A stretch of 64,000 nt of DNA from Malaciobacter molluscorum LMG 25693 (GTDB lineage: Bacteria; Campylobacterota; Campylobacteria; Campylobacterales; Arcobacteraceae): positions 1,550,001-1,614,000 of the forward strand of contig NZ_CP032098.1 in NCBI RefSeq assembly GCF_003544935.1, in the 5' to 3' direction. A model generated the notes under the pieces. That model was not told the DNA's origin, did not search any database, and saw only the letters and a list, made by a program, of their open reading frames with translations. A program made the position numbers and the translations under genes. Shown in pieces: positions 46,234 through 56,275 of the stretch. Positions within the stretch are counted from its first letter, which is position 1, and each line of letters opens with the position of its first letter.

Positions 46234-47589
46234 TTGAATCATTTTTCAAGAATAGGTTTTATTTTAGCAGCTGCTGGTTCAGCTGTCGGTTTAGGTAATA
46301 TATGGAAATTTCCATATATTACAGGAGAATATGGTGGGGGAGCTTTCGTTTTAGTATATCTTTTAGCTATTGTTTTTATTGGTTTATCTGTATTCTTAGC
46401 AGAAGCAGTAATAGGACAAAATGCTCAAGCTGATATTGCAACTGCATTTATTAAAACATCAAAGTCTAAAAATAAGAATTGGAAGTTTGCAGGATTTATG
46501 ATCATTGCAGGATTAATAATTCTTTCATTTTATTCAGTTGTTTTAGGTTGGATTTTAAACTATATATTTACATCTTTTGGAAATTTACCAACAACACCTG
46601 AAGTTGCAGGAAAAGCATTTAATGATTTACTTGGGAAAAATATAACAGGACAAATCATTTTTCATACGATAATTGCAGGAACTGTTATATTTATTGTTTT
46701 AAAGGGAATAAAAGCAGGTATAGAAAAAATAAATCTAATTTTAATGCCATTGTTAGCAATTATTTTAATTGGTCTATTAATTTATGCATTAACTTTAGAT
46801 AGTTTTTCTCAAGCAATTTCTTTTATGTTTTCTCCCAATTGGGCTAAAATAGATAGTGATGCATTGCTTGCAGCATTGGGGCAAGCTTTCTTTACACTAT
46901 CTTTAGGTGTTGGTACAATTTTAACTTATTCAGCTTCGTTGCCAAGAAAAGTTAATTTTGTTAAATCTTCTATAATGGTAGCAATTGTTGATACTGCAAT
47001 TGCTATTATTGCAGGATTAATAATATTCTCTTTTCTTTTTGAAGCAGGAGCAAAAAGTACAGATGGTCCAGGACTTGTATTCATATCTTTACCTGTAATA
47101 TTTTCTGGTTGGGGAATGCTAGGTCATTTTATTTCAGTTTCTTTTTTTATAGCACTTGTATTTGCAGGAATTACATCAGCTGTATCAATGATAGAACCAG
47201 CACTTAAGTTTTTTACAGATAGATTTGGTATGACAAGATTAAAAGCGACTATTATTTGTGGTACTTTTTTCTATGTATTTGGTATTATTGCCCTACTTTC
47301 AATGACAGGAGAATACAAAGCTATATTAACAGTATTTGGGAAAAATGCATTTGATTGGATGGATTTTATTACTTCATCATTTATGATGCCACTTGCAGCA
47401 ATATTAACTTGTGTATTTTTAGGTTATTTTGTTGATAAAGAATTATTAAAAAGAATTTTTACAACACATGTATCAGAAACATTTTTTAATATTTGGTATA
47501 ACCTAATTAAATTTTTAGTACCAATTGCAATCACTATTTTATTATTAAATAAATTAGGTATTTTAGATTATTTACAAAAAAATATATAA
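46234..47589 (+). CDS. neurotransmitter:sodium symporter (NSS) family transporter
   Basis: 451 residues, about 11-12 helices. TM1 carries the NSS signature GFILAAAGSAVGLGNIWKFPYITGEYGGGAF (sodium and substrate site). Bacterial members (LeuT, MhsT type) import amino acids; the substrate is not predictable. TTG start at 46234 with AAGGG upstream and a TATAAT near 46195. Monocistronic. Confidence 0.93.
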   Translation: MNHFSRIGFILAAAGSAVGLGNIWKFPYITGEYGGGAFVLVYLLAIVFIGLSVFLAEAVIGQNAQADIATAFIKTSKSKNKNWKFAGFMIIAGLIILSFYSVVLGWILNYIFTSFGNLPTTPEVAGKAFNDLLGKNITGQIIFHTIIAGTVIFIVLKGIKAGIEKINLILMPLLAIILIGLLIYALTLDSFSQAISFMFSPNWAKIDSDALLAALGQAFFTLSLGVGTILTYSASLPRKVNFVKSSIMVAIVDTAIAIIAGLIIFSFLFEAGAKSTDGPGLVFISLPVIFSGWGMLGHFISVSFFIALVFAGITSAVSMIEPALKFFTDRFGMTRLKATIICGTFFYVFGIIALLSMTGEYKAILTVFGKNAFDWMDFITSSFMMPLAAILTCVFLGYFVDKELLKRIFTTHVSETFFNIWYNLIKFLVPIAITILLLNKLGILDYLQKNI

Positions 47590-47608
47590 AGGTTTTTACC
47601 TTTATATA
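47583..47608. terminator. bidirectional terminator NSS transporter / comEC
   Basis: TATATAAAGG (47583-47592) and CCTTTATATA (47599-47608), 10-bp perfect stem with a TTTTTA loop, containing the stop codons of both convergent genes. Confidence 0.75.
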
Positions 47609-48840
47609 TAAATATAGATAAAAAATAAAACAATTAAAATATTTAATACTATAAAAAATATCTTTTTATATACAGACAGTAAAGAAATCAAACTATAAAA
47701 AATCACAAAAGATAAACTTACGCTCACATCATAACTACTTATATCAAAATAGAACAATCTAATCAAATATTCATCAAACAATCCACCATAACCAATCATG
47801 TGCAAAAATAACATCACTGGATAAAATATAGTAAAAAGTAAAGTAACTAAAAAAGACAGAAGTTGTGCATATGAAGTTATAGAAAAAAAATAGTGAATAA
47901 AAGGATTCATAGCTAAAAATATCCATATATTAAAAAATATAAATATAAATATTTTTGATTTATATTTAAAATAATACAAAAAAAGATATACATAAAAAAC
48001 ACCAACAATAGAAAACCATAAAGATAAAGAAAACAAATATTTGGGATTAAAAGAGATAATTAATATTAATGTAAAAAATAGTGTATTAAAAGATAAAACT
48101 TTTATATTATTTCTTAGAAAAAATATACCTAAAATAAACATAAGAAAAGCTCTTAAAAAAGATGGAACAAAATCAATAACCACTAAATATAGTAATAAAA
48201 ATATAGAACATACCATAAGTAAATCAAACTTTATATTACGATAATTAAAATATTTACTATGAAATGGTTTATAAATAAAAAAAAGTAAATTATAAATAAA
48301 GAAACAAAATAAACCTAAATGAAATCCAGATATTGCAATGAGATGAGATATTCCAACCTTAGAAAAATATTCTCTTAAATTCATAGATATTGGTATTGCT
48401 AGAAATATTGCTTGAAAAAACTCATTAATAGTTTTATTTGTATGTTGTTTTGATATTTTCAAAGATAAAAAAGAGTTAATAGTTTTACTATTTTGTTTTT
48501 TTGTAATAAATAGTGTTTTTACAAAAAATCCTTTTATATAATCATAAAAATTTATATATTTACTTATAAAAAGAACTTCTAAAAAATCATTCTTTTTAAA
48601 ATCTTTTCTAGTTCTTGTATAAAAAATAAAATTATTACTTTTTAATTTCAGAATTTTGAATTGTTTTTTATTATAAATATTTAATACTCTTGCTTTAGTA
48701 GAAAAAACATCGTCAACTATTAACTTTTTATAATTGTCATACTCTTTTATACTATTAAAACAAAAAATCACAAATAAAAAAATGGTTATAACAAAAAAAT
48801 CTTTTGAGTTTTTTAGTAAACTATTACTCTCTATATTCAT
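47602..48840 (-). CDS. comEC: ComEC/Rec2-family competence protein
   Basis: 412 residues, about ten helices. The Competence-domain motif is VGISHLIAISGFHLGLF. The protein lacks the C-terminal metallo-beta-lactamase domain and has only a short OB-like N-terminal part, as in other Campylobacterota. Carries single-stranded DNA across the inner membrane in natural transformation. Composition is extremely Phe/Ile/Tyr-rich. Confidence 0.88.
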   Translation of the reverse strand: MNIESNSLLKNSKDFFVITIFLFVIFCFNSIKEYDNYKKLIVDDVFSTKARVLNIYNKKQFKILKLKSNNFIFYTRTRKDFKKNDFLEVLFISKYINFYDYIKGFFVKTLFITKKQNSKTINSFLSLKISKQHTNKTINEFFQAIFLAIPISMNLREYFSKVGISHLIAISGFHLGLFCFFIYNLLFFIYKPFHSKYFNYRNIKFDLLMVCSIFLLLYLVVIDFVPSFLRAFLMFILGIFFLRNNIKVLSFNTLFFTLILIISFNPKYLFSLSLWFSIVGVFYVYLFLYYFKYKSKIFIFIFFNIWIFLAMNPFIHYFFSITSYAQLLSFLVTLLFTIFYPVMLFLHMIGYGGLFDEYLIRLFYFDISSYDVSVSLSFVIFYSLISLLSVYKKIFFIVLNILIVLFFIYIYI

Positions 48841-48863
48841 AAGAAAAGTATAACAAGAAAGTA

Positions 48864-48883
48864 TTTAAAAAATAATTTTTAAA
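48864..48883 (-). terminator. weak A/T hairpin after the diguanylate cyclase gene
   Basis: TTTAAAAA (48864-48871) and TTTTTAAA (48876-48883) can pair just downstream of the GGDEF gene on the minus strand. All A/T, so low confidence. Confidence 0.3.
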
Positions 48884-48884
48884 A

Positions 48885-50306
48885 TTATCTATATCTTATG
48901 TGATTTTTTCCGTTTCTTTTAACTTCATATAAAAAAGAATCTGCTTTATGTAAAATTTTATCAATATTATTTGTCTCTTTATTATCACTAATTCCAAAAC
49001 TAGCAGTAAAATTAAAAAATCTATTTTTGTCTAATATTATCTTACTCTCTTCTGTCTCTTTTCTAATTGCCTCAACTTTTTGAATAACTTCTTTCGTAGA
49101 AATATCACTAAATGCTATCACAAACTCTTCTCCACCTATTCTTGCACATAAGTCATTATGCGTAATATGCTTTTTTAGTATGGAAGCAAACTTTTTAAGA
49201 ACTATATCTCCAATATCATGAGTATATTTATCATTTATTTGTTTAAAATTATCAACATCAATCATTACAATATGAACTAATTCTCTTCTAAAAATTGTAT
49301 CTTTTAATAATTTTTGTACTTTTATAAAAAAGCTTCTTCTGTTATCTATTTTTGTTAGAAAATCTTTATAAGCTAATTCATGCAATTCTTTATTTGATTG
49401 TTTTAACTCTTTAGTTCTTCTTTGAACATCTCTTTCCAATTTTTCAGTATAACTTTTTGTTATTATTTGATACCTATAAGACATATAAAATATTATTGCC
49501 AAAACTATTGATATTATTATGTTAAATATAAATGTTGTCTCTTTTCCTTGAACAATATAGTCTCTGTAATTAGAAACTTTTAATGTAGTTATATAATTAT
49601 TATTTGCATCTATAAATTCTAAGTAATTATCTATAAAACTATTATCTTCAATTATTTTATATTTTACTTTCATATTATTAAATTCTAGCTCACCATCAGG
49701 AGAAATAATTTTTTCTTTAACTAAATTTATAAATTGAAAACTTCTATTTGTAAATGACTTAATTGTATTATTTAATAATTTTGCAACATAGAGATTTCCC
49801 ACTTTTTTGCCAGTATGGTTAGTTTTTAAGACAGAAGATTTTATAACATAAAAAATATTTTTATCAATAGTTATAATTGTACTTGCTTCGTCTTTATTAA
49901 GAAATAATTTTTTAGTTTCATTAAAAAGCGTTTTTATAGTGTCATTTTTTTTACAGTCACAAAATTTAATAACATTGTCATTATCAGTATAAATAAAAAA
50001 ATCTAAAGATAATATTTTTAATGACTCTACACTATTTCTAAAGTCTCTTTTTTGAAAGTTTGGCTTTTTGCCTTGTAAGAAATTATATGCATCATCCCAT
50101 TTACTATAAGTATGAATAGTCGAGTTTAAAAATTGAGATTGAATACTTATATTCTTTACTAAATTTTTAATATCTTTTTTATTATGTATTGTTTCAATTG
50201 ATACATAATTATCCACTAAATATTTATGACTAAAGATATAAATAACATATAATAAAATAAAAAAAACACTTAAAAAAATAAGTTTAAGTTTTGTTCTTTT
50301 AAACAT
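48885..50306 (-). CDS. membrane diguanylate cyclase with CHASE4 sensor
   Basis: 473 residues: TM1 (about 9-29), periplasmic CHASE4-type sensor (about 35-255; the HTYSKWDDAYNFLQG motif is characteristic), TM2 (about 260-282), short coiled linker, and a C-terminal GGDEF domain (about 310-473) with an intact active site RIGGEEFVIAF. Expected to make c-di-GMP in response to a periplasmic signal. No EAL domain. Confidence 0.92.
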   Translation of the reverse strand: MFKRTKLKLIFLSVFFILLYVIYIFSHKYLVDNYVSIETIHNKKDIKNLVKNISIQSQFLNSTIHTYSKWDDAYNFLQGKKPNFQKRDFRNSVESLKILSLDFFIYTDNDNVIKFCDCKKNDTIKTLFNETKKLFLNKDEASTIITIDKNIFYVIKSSVLKTNHTGKKVGNLYVAKLLNNTIKSFTNRSFQFINLVKEKIISPDGELEFNNMKVKYKIIEDNSFIDNYLEFIDANNNYITTLKVSNYRDYIVQGKETTFIFNIIISIVLAIIFYMSYRYQIITKSYTEKLERDVQRRTKELKQSNKELHELAYKDFLTKIDNRRSFFIKVQKLLKDTIFRRELVHIVMIDVDNFKQINDKYTHDIGDIVLKKFASILKKHITHNDLCARIGGEEFVIAFSDISTKEVIQKVEAIRKETEESKIILDKNRFFNFTASFGISDNKETNNIDKILHKADSFLYEVKRNGKNHIRYR

Positions 50307-50386
50307 ACATAAGCCTTAAAATAGAGAACAGTATTGTATTATAATTTATTTAAATAAATATTAAACAAAATAGTAAAGAAAAAAAG

Positions 50387-50408
50387 AAGAAAAATAATTA
50401 TTTTTCTT
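50387..50408 (-). terminator. terminator of the rraA-ovoA operon
   Basis: A 22-bp perfect palindrome centred at 50397/50398 that includes the ovoA stop; T-rich downstream on the minus strand. Confidence 0.65.
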
Positions 50409-52494
50409 TTTTCTTCCAAACACTCATTTGAGAAACTGTATGTTGAAATTTTCTTGATGTTTCTTTTATTACAAATGGTACATCAATTAGATCAAGTAAT
50501 TCAAATCTATCTTCTAAATTATCTTTTAATGTTTCAATTGTTTTTATCTCTTTATTGTCTTTATAAAAACCACCTAACCAATTACTTTTTGGAGTATATT
50601 CTTCTAACCACGTGTAAGGAGATAAAATTACAAGTAAACCATTTTCTTTGACTCTATTTGGAATATCATCTAAGAATTTTTGTGGATAATATAATCTATC
50701 TATTAAATTTGAGCAAAAAATCAAATTATATCCACTATATAGACTCTTTAAGTTACAAGCATCACCTTGCATAAATTCTACTTTATTTTTAATATTCTCA
50801 AGTCCAAGTTTACTTAATGACACTTTTTTATCATCAAATAGTTCACCTTCAACTCTTACTTTATAAGTTAAATTTTCATATTTTTTTAGTTTTACTCCAA
50901 CATTAATAAAATTAGCACTAAAATCAATTCCTAAAACTTTATCAAAAGTTTTTGCCAACTCAAAAGTACTTCTACCAACAGAACAACCTAAATCTAATGC
51001 ACTGTTTGTATTAATATTTTTTAAATAAGGTTTTAATAACTCTACAGATTTTTTTGGAAAATTTTCTACATTAAAAAACTCTTTTCCATAATGAAACTCA
51101 CAATACTGAGAAATTAATTCATCTGTTTCATATACATTATCATTTAATTTAGTTCTAAACTCATTATCTGATTTTACATACCTAAAACCTGCATGTTGAA
51201 AAAAATGTTTTCTAAATGCATATCTTGCACTTTTTAAGATTTCATTTCCTAAAGAGATAAAAGAACCGCCCTTTATTAAAGCATGTCTATCATCAAAAGT
51301 TGGAGTAGTAAAATCGTCATATGCATTATGTGTTTTAAAATCATCAAATGGATACATAGGAGTAATACTCCATTGCCATACATTTCCTTTTACATCATAA
51401 AAATTATCAAAACTATACATATCAACAGGTGTTTGATTGAAATATTTAAAGCCAATATTTGCATCTTTATTTTGTGCATCAACATAATCATAAAGTCTAT
51501 AATATTCATCTTCTGTTGGTAATCTTACTTCAAAACCTAATTTCTCACTTTTATATTTACAAAAAGCTTCAGCTTCATAAACATTTATATCAACAGGATA
51601 ATTTAAAGGTAAAGGAACAATATTACTTATTTGTCTTAAATAATACTCATCATCTTTTTTTATCCAAAATGTTGGCATTTTTGCTTGTGTAAAATCGAGC
51701 CATTTTAAACCATCTTTCGAAAAATATTTTAATTTTGAATATCCTTTATCTTTTACAAATTCTAAAAATTCTCCATTTGATACAAGATATTTACTAGCTT
51801 TAAAATCTTTTATTGTTGCTTTATGATAAGAAAATTCATTATCCCAACCGTAAAATATAGGATTTTTTCTATCTTTTTGAAGTATAACTTCTCCACCTTT
51901 TACATCAATTAATTCATTTTGAGGATATTGTTTACTATATTTAGTAATGTAAAGGAAAGGTTCTTCTTCAATAAAGTGAGAAATATTTAATTCTCTTAAT
52001 AATACAGATGATGTCTCTATATGTATATTTTCATGTTCTATCCCCATTAAAATAATCCACATAGGACTATCCCAATTTATTGGCATTGTAAACTGTATAT
52101 TATCAATAACATTTAATACAACTTCTTTTACCTCATCTCTATATTTTTTTACCTCATCAAACTCTGGCCAAGTATAATTTTTATTATTTAAATCATCCCA
52201 ACTCATTTCATCTACACCAATTGCAAATATTGATTCAAAGTTTTTATTTACTCTTTTTGATATTATCTTACTAACCATAAGTTTATTTATAAAAAAAGTT
52301 GCAGTATGTCCATAATAAAATATCAAAGGATGTCTTAGTCTATTTGGTTGTTTATATATTGATTTTTTATCTTTTAATAAATCAAATAGTTTTTCATCTA
52401 ATTCATAAGTTTGAAGAAAATATTTTTTTATTTCTTCTCTTTTTCCTTCAATTGTTCCTTCTTGTAAATTTATGGTATCTGCTCTAAAATTCAT
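50398..52494 (-). CDS. ovoA: 5-histidylcysteine sulfoxide synthase / 4-thiohistidine N-methyltransferase OvoA
   Basis: 698 residues with the three-part OvoA layout: a DinB-like iron-binding domain (H-x3-H-x-E as His154, His158, Glu160 in EHENIHIETS, plus RHPLIFYYGHTATFF), a formylglycine-enzyme-like domain (about 190-425; DVKGNVWQWS and HALIKGGSF), and a C-terminal SAM methyltransferase (about 455-698; ALDLGCSVGRSTFELA). Joins Cys to C5 of His with oxygen and later methylates the imidazole, giving ovothiol A. Last gene of a four-gene operon; the lyase OvoB is not evident in the window. Confidence 0.93.
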   Translation of the reverse strand: MNFRADTINLQEGTIEGKREEIKKYFLQTYELDEKLFDLLKDKKSIYKQPNRLRHPLIFYYGHTATFFINKLMVSKIISKRVNKNFESIFAIGVDEMSWDDLNNKNYTWPEFDEVKKYRDEVKEVVLNVIDNIQFTMPINWDSPMWIILMGIEHENIHIETSSVLLRELNISHFIEEEPFLYITKYSKQYPQNELIDVKGGEVILQKDRKNPIFYGWDNEFSYHKATIKDFKASKYLVSNGEFLEFVKDKGYSKLKYFSKDGLKWLDFTQAKMPTFWIKKDDEYYLRQISNIVPLPLNYPVDINVYEAEAFCKYKSEKLGFEVRLPTEDEYYRLYDYVDAQNKDANIGFKYFNQTPVDMYSFDNFYDVKGNVWQWSITPMYPFDDFKTHNAYDDFTTPTFDDRHALIKGGSFISLGNEILKSARYAFRKHFFQHAGFRYVKSDNEFRTKLNDNVYETDELISQYCEFHYGKEFFNVENFPKKSVELLKPYLKNINTNSALDLGCSVGRSTFELAKTFDKVLGIDFSANFINVGVKLKKYENLTYKVRVEGELFDDKKVSLSKLGLENIKNKVEFMQGDACNLKSLYSGYNLIFCSNLIDRLYYPQKFLDDIPNRVKENGLLVILSPYTWLEEYTPKSNWLGGFYKDNKEIKTIETLKDNLEDRFELLDLIDVPFVIKETSRKFQHTVSQMSVWKKKEK

Positions 52495-52504
52495 AATATC
52501 CCTT

Positions 52505-54706
52505 TTATTTTATAGTTTCTAAAAATTCAATTTTATATTTTTGTGAAAACATTTTGTATAGATTAATTATCTGTTTATGTTCATTTTCATCCATAGAATT
52601 CCAATGATTCTTCAATTTATTTATATCATTATCTATATTTTTATTAGATAAGATTTTAGAAATAATATTTTCAATTAATAACATTCCCAATCTTTTAATA
52701 GATGAAGTTTCATCAAGTATTTTTATACCCTCACTTGTCATATTCTCAACTTCTATAATCTCTTTTTCATTTAAATTCTGTTTTGTTAATATATTTAATG
52801 CTTGATTATGTAATACAACAGGCATTTCATCTCTATCTCCAACAGAAGATTTTAAACTTATACCAATTGCACCTAATTTAATAGATTTATTTATAATTTC
52901 ACCATTTTTAACTTCATTTAATTTATACATCAATCTATAAGCAATTGAGATATTTACAAATGTAGCACCATATTCAAAAGCTCCTAAAGTTGGAATAGCT
53001 AAACATTTTTTATAATTTAATATAGCAAGTTCAAAATCCTCTTCCCACTCTGCATAATTTGCTTTTATATTATAATAATGCCATAGCCATAATGGTTCAT
53101 TATCTTCATTGTGTAAAAACAGTAACTCTTTTAGTTTAGCAATACACTTTATACCCTCTTCTTTTTTATTTATATCTCTTTGACTTACAATAATCCAAGC
53201 TTTTCTTTGAAAATATCTAACTTGTGAATCTGCTGGTTTTTGATTTGTACTTAATGGCATTGAAGAGGGTAAACTACTATATGCTTTATCAAATTGTCCC
53301 ATTCTTTCATATAATGAGCACAAATTAACAGCATATTTATTTGGGTTTATTTGGTATAAATAATTTACAATTAATAAAGCTTGATTAAAATGTCCATTTC
53401 TTTCAAATAAAAAAATAAGTTTATTTAAAGCATCTATTGATATTTTTCTATAAATAGAGTTATTTGTTATATCAAAATTGTCAATATTGGAAGAATCAAA
53501 CATCAAACTTGCAATATCAAACCAATATAAATCTATAAGCTCATATTGTTGCTTTTCATATACTGTATCAATAAACTTTTCTAAGATAATTAAATATCTC
53601 TTTTCATCTAAAACAACATCTTTTACATAATAAAAAAGAATCAATAAAGATATTGGATTGTTAAAGTTTTTTACACAACTTTCTATATGATTTCTTAGAT
53701 GATAAGATAATCTTTTTTGTTCATCTTCTAAACTTTGTACTTTTACATTAGAAGTAAGATAAATTTGTAAAGACTTTTCTTGTCTTAAAAAACAAAAATC
53801 ATCAAAGCTTCTATTTATAAAGTTTTGAAACCCTGAGATTAACTGTGTATTATTAGCTTTTGTATCTTCTAAAAAGTTTCTTCCACAATACTCAAATAAC
53901 TCTAAAGATATAAATCTATTTTTATCCTCTTTTATTATTAAAGAAGAGCTAAGTTGCAATAGTTTAAAAAGTTTTTGCTCTTTATTTGATAAAAGTAAAT
54001 CTACACTATCATCTTCAAAAAAGTTTTTCTCTTTTTGAATATAAATATTTAAACACTCTAATTTTTTTAATCTTTTTTCAACAGTTTTTACTTGGTCATT
54101 TCTTACATAAAAATCTATACTTATAAATCTTTTTAATAAAGCTTTTATAACTATTTTCCAAAACCAATGTTCACTTGTAAGTAAATCAACATTATAAATA
54201 TTTACTTTTGTTTTTTTATCTATTGAACCTAACATCAAAGATAATCTTTTTAATCTTCTTGTATCTTTATTAAACCAAGATAATAAAAACTCCTTAAATT
54301 GAGAACTTTCCCCATCTAAGATTGAAGGCATCATTACTAAACCTATAAAAAATAAAGCTACAAAAAAAAGTGAAACAGTATCGTTTAGGCTCCATGAAAA
54401 AGGCATTTCAAAAAGAATTTTTTTTGAAATATCTTCATATATTGAAGCTGAGATTATTGCAAACATAATTACAAGTACAGAAATCAAGGAGAATATAAAA
54501 GAGGATATTTTTTTACTTATATTATAAAAAGAAGCTGAGTTTTTACAAACTTTAGAAAGATTTGATTCAAAACTATCTATTGTATCTGTATTTATATATG
54601 TGATATTTAAACAATTTTGCTCTTTTGAAACTATATCATCTACTTTTGTTTTTCTTGAAGTATTATTTAAAGAAGATGTAATAATATTACAATTACTTTT
54701 GTTCAT
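52505..54706 (-). CDS. large membrane protein with TPR-like C-terminal region, function unknown
   Basis: About 733 residues from the ATG at 54706, which has GAGGGT upstream; the longer frame starts with GTG at 54712. An N-terminal soluble segment, two membrane helices (about 70-92 and 110-130), a middle region with LSLMLGSIDKKTKVNIYNVD, then long helical repeats (from about 350; FNQALLIVNYLYQINPNKYAVNLCSLYERMGQFDKAY reads as TPR). No enzyme motif seen. Overlaps the GGCT gene and sits 10 bp before ovoA, so it is co-expressed with thiol enzymes. Scaffold or sensor role is a guess. Confidence 0.6.
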   Translation of the reverse strand: MNKSNCNIITSSLNNTSRKTKVDDIVSKEQNCLNITYINTDTIDSFESNLSKVCKNSASFYNISKKISSFIFSLISVLVIMFAIISASIYEDISKKILFEMPFSWSLNDTVSLFFVALFFIGLVMMPSILDGESSQFKEFLLSWFNKDTRRLKRLSLMLGSIDKKTKVNIYNVDLLTSEHWFWKIVIKALLKRFISIDFYVRNDQVKTVEKRLKKLECLNIYIQKEKNFFEDDSVDLLLSNKEQKLFKLLQLSSSLIIKEDKNRFISLELFEYCGRNFLEDTKANNTQLISGFQNFINRSFDDFCFLRQEKSLQIYLTSNVKVQSLEDEQKRLSYHLRNHIESCVKNFNNPISLLILFYYVKDVVLDEKRYLIILEKFIDTVYEKQQYELIDLYWFDIASLMFDSSNIDNFDITNNSIYRKISIDALNKLIFLFERNGHFNQALLIVNYLYQINPNKYAVNLCSLYERMGQFDKAYSSLPSSMPLSTNQKPADSQVRYFQRKAWIIVSQRDINKKEEGIKCIAKLKELLFLHNEDNEPLWLWHYYNIKANYAEWEEDFELAILNYKKCLAIPTLGAFEYGATFVNISIAYRLMYKLNEVKNGEIINKSIKLGAIGISLKSSVGDRDEMPVVLHNQALNILTKQNLNEKEIIEVENMTSEGIKILDETSSIKRLGMLLIENIISKILSNKNIDNDINKLKNHWNSMDENEHKQIINLYKMFSQKYKIEFLETIK

Positions 54707-55265
54707 TAACACCCTCTTTTGCTAATTTATTTTGAATTGGATCTGAGAATTTATATGTTCCTTCCTTTAATTCAAAAGGAAAATTACTTAAAGTTTGTTG
54801 TTTATACTCTTTTACAAACTCATCATCATAATTTTCAAATGAATTAGTTAATATATCAATATACTTAGATGCTATAACACAATTTGTATTAGTTTTTTTT
54901 GCAATTTTTTCTTCATTTGTTGTCATAAAAGTAATTATATCTTCATCAAGAGTCATATTAATTACATTCTTTTTATCTATAATAATATTTGAATAATTTT
55001 TTTCTCTTAATTTTAATAACTCTAATTCATCTTCTGTAATTTTTACAACTACCCCATTTGCATAAGAGTTTTCATCTTTTTGTAAATTTAAAAAAACAGT
55101 ATTAACTTGTTTTTCATCATCAAAATCAACAACTTCTATTGCATTCCAAACTTTTTTTAAACCTTTTATTTTTACAGGTATTAAATCTTTATATGAGATT
55201 TTTCTTTTAAAAGATTTTTGTGCACTATTTAAATTAATCAATGAGCCGTATCCAAATAAATACAT
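54693..55265 (-). CDS. gamma-glutamylcyclotransferase-like protein
   Basis: 190 residues. N-terminal YLFGYGSLIN is the GGCT substrate loop, and the catalytic Glu is Glu88 in LKLREKNYS. Members cyclise gamma-glutamyl groups, in some cases from glutathione or related thiols. Overlaps RraA upstream by one base and the TPR gene downstream by 14 bp. In an ovothiol operon it may act on a gamma-glutamyl thiol, which is inference. Confidence 0.78.
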   Translation of the reverse strand: MYLFGYGSLINLNSAQKSFKRKISYKDLIPVKIKGLKKVWNAIEVVDFDDEKQVNTVFLNLQKDENSYANGVVVKITEDELELLKLREKNYSNIIIDKKNVINMTLDEDIITFMTTNEEKIAKKTNTNCVIASKYIDILTNSFENYDDEFVKEYKQQTLSNFPFELKEGTYKFSDPIQNKLAKEGVNEQK

Positions 55266-55744
55266 TATATTAACTTCTCTCTTGTAATTACTATTCCATC
55301 TTCATCTATATAAATATAATCACCATTATTTATAATAACATTATCTATATCTAACTTGCAGCCTATTTGAGCATCAGTCTCTTTATGATATTTTCGAGGA
55401 CATGTTCCTTTTGCATAAATTGCAATATCAAAATCTTTTAAGTTTTTTGTATCTCTAACATATCCATTAATTACAATTCCACTATATTTATTATCATATG
55501 CATATTTTGTAAGATTATCTTCAACTACTGCATAATATTGCATCTGAACATCTACAACTACAACTTTGCCTTCACCACTTACATCTTTTAATAGCTTTAT
55601 TAAATCTTTATTGTGTTTATCTAATTTAACAGTTATTATTTCGCCTTCACATTTTTTTAAACCACCATAAGATTTAAAATCAGCTCCTAAAATATCAACC
55701 TTATCAAAATGATTATCACAAATATCAGCTGTAAAAAAGTTCAT
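55265..55744 (-). CDS. RraA-family protein (4-hydroxy-4-methyl-2-oxoglutarate aldolase-like)
   Basis: 159 residues with the RraA fold: FFTADICDNHFDKVD at the start, VVVVDVQM, and the Arg in VINGYVRDTKNL. A later TCPRKYH is closer to the HMG/CHA aldolases than to E. coli RraA, which regulates RNase E. So either a pyruvate-releasing aldolase or a regulator. First gene of the ovoA operon, with AAGGAG before the ATG. Confidence 0.75.
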   Translation of the reverse strand: MNFFTADICDNHFDKVDILGADFKSYGGLKKCEGEIITVKLDKHNKDLIKLLKDVSGEGKVVVVDVQMQYYAVVEDNLTKYAYDNKYSGIVINGYVRDTKNLKDFDIAIYAKGTCPRKYHKETDAQIGCKLDIDNVIINNGDYIYIDEDGIVITREKLI

Positions 55745-55867
55745 ATTATTCTCCTTTTAAAAAATCAAACTAATTAATTATATTTTACTTATCTTAAATT
55801 TAACCAAAATTAGATACCATTTTTACCTCACAGAATAATTACACACAAAATAAAATTAGGTATATAT

Positions 55868-56275
55868 ATGAAAGTAGTAACAGGAGTAGTAGGTAATGAT
55901 ATACATGTTGTTGCAAATCGACTAATCGAAATATCATTACAAGCAAGAGGGTTTGAAGTATTTAATTTGGGAGTTAATACTTACTTAGAAGAGTTTATAG
56001 ACGCAGTTATAGAAACAAATGCCGATATATTATTAATATCATCGTTAAACGGTGAAGCAGAAGGCTGGTGTAGAGAGCTAAATATCTTAAAATCGAAATA
56101 CAAATCTTTAAAAGATGTTATATTTATGCTAGGTGGAAACTTAGCAGTGGGAGAAGCAAAAACTGAAGATATTATTCCAAAGTTTAAAAACTATGGATTT
56201 GATTTAGTTTTTCACCAAGTAGATTTAAACACAGGTTTAGATGAATTAGAAAAATATGTTAAGCTAAAAAGATGA
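55868..56275 (+). CDS. B12-binding small subunit of a glutamate/methylaspartate mutase type enzyme
   Basis: 135 residues, the size and layout of GlmS/MutS, the cobalamin-binding subunit of glutamate mutase. Cobalamin motif GNDIHVVANRL (D-x-H-x-x-A; Asp11, His13, with Ala in place of the usual Gly), then ISSLNGEAEGW and MLGGNLAVGEA, all aligning with known GlmS. No large catalytic subunit (GlmE) follows; instead a tail of an adenylation domain. Therefore an orphan subunit, possibly non-functional or working with a distant partner. Confidence 0.85.
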   Translation: MKVVTGVVGNDIHVVANRLIEISLQARGFEVFNLGVNTYLEEFIDAVIETNADILLISSLNGEAEGWCRELNILKSKYKSLKDVIFMLGGNLAVGEAKTEDIIPKFKNYGFDLVFHQVDLNTGLDELEKYVKLKR

